Assembly (NCBI GenBank): GCA_002782605.1
Contig: PFIF01000243.1
Location: 1-16,439 of the forward strand
Reading direction: 5' to 3'
DNA: 16,439 bases
Source of the DNA: Deltaproteobacteria bacterium CG_4_8_14_3_um_filter_43_13
Lineage (GTDB): Bacteria > Desulfobacterota > UBA8473
Below the pieces are notes generated by a model. The model did no database searches and was not told the DNA's origin. It saw only the letters and a list, made by a program, of their open reading frames with translations. The position numbers and the translations under genes were made by a program. Below, piece after piece: positions 13,329 to 16,439 of the stretch. Within the stretch, counting starts at the first letter, position 1; each line of letters opens with the position of its first letter.

Positions 13329-14396
13329 ATGAAAAGAAGAACCACGAGACAGATTTCGATAGGCAATGTTAAAATCGGTGGTGGTGCTCCGATTTCGGTT
13401 CAATCCATGACCAATACCGACACAAGGGATTACCTGTCTACCATCTCCCAGATCCGTCGATTGGAATCGATAGGGTGTGAGATCATAAGGGTTGCCGTTC
13501 CAGACATGGAAGCAGCAGAGAAACTGGGGGAAATAAAAAAGGGTATAAGTATACCCCTCATAGCCGATATCCATTTTGATTATAGATTGGCCCTTAGGGC
13601 TGTCGAAGAAGGGGTTGATGGCCTGAGGATCAATCCAGGGAACATTGGTGGAAAAGCTAAGATTAAATCTGTGGTGGAGGCGGCTAAAGAAAGAAAAATA
13701 CCGATAAGAATAGGGATCAATTCTGGCTCGATAGAAAAAAAGCTCCTTTCCAAGTATGGTCATCCTACTCCTCGGGCTATGGTGGAAAGCGCACTAAGCA
13801 ATATCAATATGCTTGAATCTTTGAACTTCCATGATATTAAAGTCTCCTTAAAGGCGTCTAATGTCATTGATACTGTTGAGGCTTATAGATTAATGTCGGA
13901 AAAGGTTGACTATCCCCTTCACGTAGGTATCACAGAGGCAGGAACATCCTTTTCTGGAACAATAAAGTCATCTATAGGTATTGGCATACTACTGAATGAA
14001 GGGATAGGGGATACTATTCGTGTATCATTGACAGCTCCTCCTGTGGAGGAAGTCCGAGCTGGATATGAGATTCTCAAGGCATTAGGCCTCCGCTATCGAG
14101 GTATAAACCTCATATCATGCCCTACTTGTGGCAGGTGTGAGATCGACCTGATTAATTTGGCCAATGAGATTGAAGGGAGATTAACTCATATTACTATGCC
14201 CTTAAATATAGCTGTCATGGGTTGTGTAGTCAACGGGCCTGGCGAAGCCAGAGAGGCAGATATCGGGATTGCCGGTGGGAAGGAGACTGGTATTTTATTT
14301 AAGAAGGGCAGGGTAGTTAAAAAGATAAAAGAGATAGAGTTTGTCGATGTATTTGTTCAGGAAGTAGAAAAAATGATTAACAACGGACGACGGTAA
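13329..14396 (+). CDS. ispG: (E)-4-hydroxy-3-methylbut-2-enyl-diphosphate synthase IspG
   Basis: The 355-residue enzyme reduces methylerythritol cyclodiphosphate to HMBPP in the non-mevalonate isoprenoid pathway, using a [4Fe-4S] cluster. The N-terminal TIM-barrel part has GGGAPISVQSMTNTDTRD (17-34) and GLRINPGNIGG (98-108). The C-terminal cluster domain has Cys264 and Cys267 in SCPTCGRCEIDL, Cys299 in VMGCVVNGPGEA and the ligand Glu306. The numbering is offset by six from the E. coli enzyme (C270, C273, C305, E312), and the length is normal. The frame could extend to a TTG at 13314, but the ATG at 13329 matches usual N-termini; its ribosome binding site (GAGATGGG) is weak. The gene is followed by proS after 28 bp. 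Confidence 0.96.
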   Translation: MKRRTTRQISIGNVKIGGGAPISVQSMTNTDTRDYLSTISQIRRLESIGCEIIRVAVPDMEAAEKLGEIKKGISIPLIADIHFDYRLALRAVEEGVDGLRINPGNIGGKAKIKSVVEAAKERKIPIRIGINSGSIEKKLLSKYGHPTPRAMVESALSNINMLESLNFHDIKVSLKASNVIDTVEAYRLMSEKVDYPLHVGITEAGTSFSGTIKSSIGIGILLNEGIGDTIRVSLTAPPVEEVRAGYEILKALGLRYRGINLISCPTCGRCEIDLINLANEIEGRLTHITMPLNIAVMGCVVNGPGEAREADIGIAGGKETGILFKKGRVVKKIKEIEFVDVFVQEVEKMINNGRR

Positions 14397-14424
14397 ACGG
14401 CGAACGGTAAGCGGTAAACGGACT
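14390..14424 (+). repeat. Degenerate heptamer repeat between ispG and proS
   Basis: Five consecutive 7-base units follow the theme ACGGTAA: ACGGTAA, ACGGCGA, ACGGTAA, GCGGTAA, ACGGACT. The first unit contains the ispG stop codon and the last directly precedes the proS ATG, so the repeat fills the whole intergenic space. No Shine-Dalgarno sequence is seen within it. Confidence 0.75.
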
Positions 14425-16137
14425 ATGCGTTATTCGAGAATGTTAATTCCAACTTTAAAAGAAGACCCGACAGAGGCTGAGGTGGTGAGCCATAAACTGA
14501 TGCTTCGGGCTGGGATGATTCGGAAACTGGCAGCAGGGATTTACTCCTACCTGCCTCTTGCCAAAAGGACATTCAACAAAGTGGAACAGATAATCCGGGA
14601 AGAGATGAACAGGGCAGGGGCTCAAGAGGTAACCCTTCCCAGCGTTCAGCCTTCTGATATTTGGCAGGAGAGCGGAAGATGGGACATCTATGGGAAAGAA
14701 CTTTTGAGGTTCAAGGATCGGAATGATCGTGATTTCTGTCTTGGCCCTACCCATGAAGAGGTAATTACCGATTTGGTCAGAAGGGAGATAAAGTCTTACC
14801 GTCAATTACCCTTGATCCTATACCAGATTCAAACCAAGTTTCGCGATGAGATACGCCCACGTTTCGGGTTAATGAGGGGCAGAGAGTTTACCATGAAGGA
14901 TGCCTACAGCTTTGATATCGACGAAGGTGGTGCGGAAGAGAGTTATAACCGAATGTTTCAGGCATATAACCGAATATTTGAGAGATGTGGACTGGAATTT
15001 AGGGCAGCAGAGGCAGACTCCGGGGCAATTGGCGGGAGCTTTTCCCATGAATTTATGGTTATGGCAGACTCAGGAGAAAGTGCAATTGTGAGTTGTTATT
15101 CCTGCAATTATGCTGCAAATGTGGAGAAGGCAGAGGCGAGACACTCCAATCTCACTTTCCAAGAGAAAGAATCAGCACTTCCAAAGGAGGTTCAGAAGGT
15201 TCATACACCGGACAGGAAGACGGTGGAAGATGTTACGGGTTTCTTAAAGGTAAATCCCAAAGACCTTGTTAAAACCCTTGTATATGAAACCGATAAAGGG
15301 GCTGTTGCTGTACTGGTCAGGGGTGACCATGAGATCAACGAGGTTAAGCTGAAAAACCTCCTTGGCTGTAATTACCTGAATCTTGCCCAGGATGAAATAA
15401 TCAGGGAAATAACCCATGCTCCAATAGGGTTTGCTGGGCCTGTCGGTTTGAGAACAAAGATAGTTGCTGATAATGCCGTTTCTGAGATGTCCAATTTTAT
15501 CACAGGGGGAAATGAAAAGGATATCCACCTTATCAATGTAAATATCAGGGATTTCAAAGTCGACATCTTTGCTGACCTGAGAATAGTCACGAAAGATGAT
15601 CCATGTCCCAGATGTAATGGAAAGCTGAGATTCAGCAGAGGGATTGAAGTTGGACACGTCTTTAAGCTAGGCACCAAATACAGTGAGGCTCTTGGGGCAA
15701 CCTTCCTGGATGCTCATGGAAAGGAGCAATTGATCGTAATGGGTTGCTACGGCATTGGAGTGGGTAGGACAGTGGCTGCTGCTATTGAACAGAATCACGA
15801 TGATAATGGTATTCTCTTTCCGATCCCTATAGCCCCTTTTCGGATATTGATTTTACCTGTTAACATGAATCAAAAAGAGGTAAAGGATGCATCTGAGGAC
15901 ATATACCTCTCCCTTAGTGAGAGGGGCTATGATGTGCTTTTTGACGATCGTGAAGAGAGCCCTGGGATAAAATTTAAAGATGCTGACCTTATAGGCATAC
16001 CCATTCGTCTGACTATTAGCAGCAGAACCCTTAAAAATGGTATGATGGAACTGAAGCTAAGAAAGACGGGAGAGGTTATTATGGTTAAGAAAGAAGATGT
16101 CGTGGCTGAGGTGGGTAGACGTCTTAATGGAGAGTAG
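14425..16137 (+). CDS. proS: Prolyl-tRNA synthetase, bacterial type with editing insertion
   Basis: The 570-residue class II synthetase charges tRNA(Pro) with proline. It starts with MRYSRMLIPTLKEDPTEAE, the standard N-terminus, which fixes the start at 14425 despite the lack of a clear ribosome binding site. Motif 1 surrounds TLPSVQPSDIWQESGRW (70-86), motif 2 is in KFRDEIRPRFGLMRGREFTM (138-157) and motif 3 is GCYGIGVGRTVAA (440-452). The insertion between motifs 2 and 3 (about 230-395) is the YbaK-like editing domain that clears Ala-tRNA(Pro), with VKTLVYETDKGAVAVLVRGD (282-301). The anticodon-binding domain covers about 472-568. Two CxxC pairs (224/227 and 394/397) flank the editing domain and may bind zinc. 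It is probably co-transcribed with ispG. Confidence 0.97.
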   Translation: MRYSRMLIPTLKEDPTEAEVVSHKLMLRAGMIRKLAAGIYSYLPLAKRTFNKVEQIIREEMNRAGAQEVTLPSVQPSDIWQESGRWDIYGKELLRFKDRNDRDFCLGPTHEEVITDLVRREIKSYRQLPLILYQIQTKFRDEIRPRFGLMRGREFTMKDAYSFDIDEGGAEESYNRMFQAYNRIFERCGLEFRAAEADSGAIGGSFSHEFMVMADSGESAIVSCYSCNYAANVEKAEARHSNLTFQEKESALPKEVQKVHTPDRKTVEDVTGFLKVNPKDLVKTLVYETDKGAVAVLVRGDHEINEVKLKNLLGCNYLNLAQDEIIREITHAPIGFAGPVGLRTKIVADNAVSEMSNFITGGNEKDIHLINVNIRDFKVDIFADLRIVTKDDPCPRCNGKLRFSRGIEVGHVFKLGTKYSEALGATFLDAHGKEQLIVMGCYGIGVGRTVAAAIEQNHDDNGILFPIPIAPFRILILPVNMNQKEVKDASEDIYLSLSERGYDVLFDDREESPGIKFKDADLIGIPIRLTISSRTLKNGMMELKLRKTGEVIMVKKEDVVAEVGRRLNGE

Positions 16138-16439
16138 TTTAATATAGAATTGGCTTTTTGTGGACATGAAAGTTATCAATAATTCCCATTCCCTTACCCA
16201 CGTATAGGATTTAGCCCTGCCCTAATCAGGGAAAAGAAAGGAGCTATATCTCCATCAAAGGTGATCTCGCCCAGGAACCAGTCCATGCCTATTTAAATAA
16301 TCTACAGGAAAACTTTCACCTTGTCAATGATTGGCTTTTCGTACCGGAACTCCGATATAAGGATCAAAAATAGTTATGGCGTCACAAATAGATTCGCCGG
16401 AGTTATGTGAATGAATTAGGGAGGCGAGAGTCCAGTGTA
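16138..16439. other. Interval after proS without an intact gene
   Basis: The 302 bases hold the start-less open frame at 16215-16373 and a weak 5-bp hairpin (CCCTG 16215-16219, CAGGG 16227-16231) without a T tail. No convincing proS terminator, promoter or RNA gene is visible. AACTCCG (about 16348-16354) has an inverted partner CGGAGTT about 45 bases downstream, which could be chance. Confidence 0.5.
16215..16373 (+). pseudogene. Open frame without start codon, probable gene remnant
   Basis: A frame of about 52 codons between stops reads like ordinary protein in its second half, with segments such as DLAQEPVHAYLNNLQENF and NDWLFVPELRYKDQK. It has no ATG, GTG or TTG in frame, although AAAGGAG occurs at 16237-16243. 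The composition (charged plus aromatic residues, no strings of rare codons) differs from shadow frames. I do not recognise the family. It may be the decayed end of a gene; coding is unproven. Confidence 0.25.

Noticed and set aside
16215..16231. Hairpin CCCTG-CAGGG as the proS terminator
   Set aside because: The stem is only 5 bp with a 7-base loop, and it is followed by purines instead of a T run.

Overview
The window looks like a chromosomal segment of an anaerobic, moderately low-GC bacterium. It combines an MBH-type Mrp cation/proton antiporter cluster, a ferredoxin-type 2-oxoacid oxidoreductase, the non-mevalonate isoprenoid enzyme IspG and a bacterial-type prolyl-tRNA synthetase. That mix, with a remnant of an IS256-family element, fits Desulfobacterota or a neighbouring anaerobic lineage best. 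This placement is inferred from gene content only; no rRNA or other phylogenetic marker was examined. No tRNA, rRNA or CRISPR array was recognised.

Layout. Bases 2-505 hold the C-terminal two thirds of a SAM hydroxide adenosyltransferase (DUF62), cut by the window edge. A 217-bp gap with nested inverted repeats follows. Bases 723-8449 form one tightly packed operon of twelve membrane-protein genes, with start/stop overlaps or gaps of under 25 bp throughout. The order is mrpE, mrpF, mrpG, an mbhD-like gene (DUF4040), an mbhE-like gene, mrpB, mrpC, three MrpD/NuoL-type antiporter genes and two small membrane-protein genes inserted before the last of these. Full-length mrpA is absent: its C-terminal parts are the separate mbhD and mbhE genes, and the closing 612-residue NuoL-like protein probably takes the place of its large domain. 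No hydrogenase or quinone-reductase genes follow.

Bases 8450-8978 contain no intact gene. They hold a broken IS256-family transposase with one element end, then a 170-bp MITE-like unit with 22-bp terminal inverted repeats and nested hairpins. This unit ends just upstream of the ribosome binding site of a DUF21-CBS-CorC (HlyC/CorC) transporter gene (8979-10253). A small SHOCT-domain membrane protein gene (10317-10598) comes next and converges on the minus-strand 2-oxoacid:ferredoxin oxidoreductase operon (alpha 13059 to gamma 10607), with a shared hairpin terminator overlapping both stop codons.

The oxidoreductase operon and the plus-strand ispG-proS pair are transcribed divergently from 13060-13328. 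Two good sigma70-type promoters lie back to back there, and a perfect 14-bp palindrome sits inside the spacer of the oxidoreductase promoter. The last 300 bases hold a short open frame without a start codon, probably a gene remnant.

Working together: the oxidoreductase would feed low-potential electrons from 2-oxoacids into ferredoxin, while the Mrp module exchanges Na+ and H+ across the membrane. The most unusual part of the window is this Mrp module, with three antiporter paralogues that differ in their key lysines, two extra small subunits and an octanucleotide repeat inside one antiporter gene. Next come the two mobile-element relics stacked in front of the CorC-type gene, and the operator-like palindrome in the oxidoreductase promoter.
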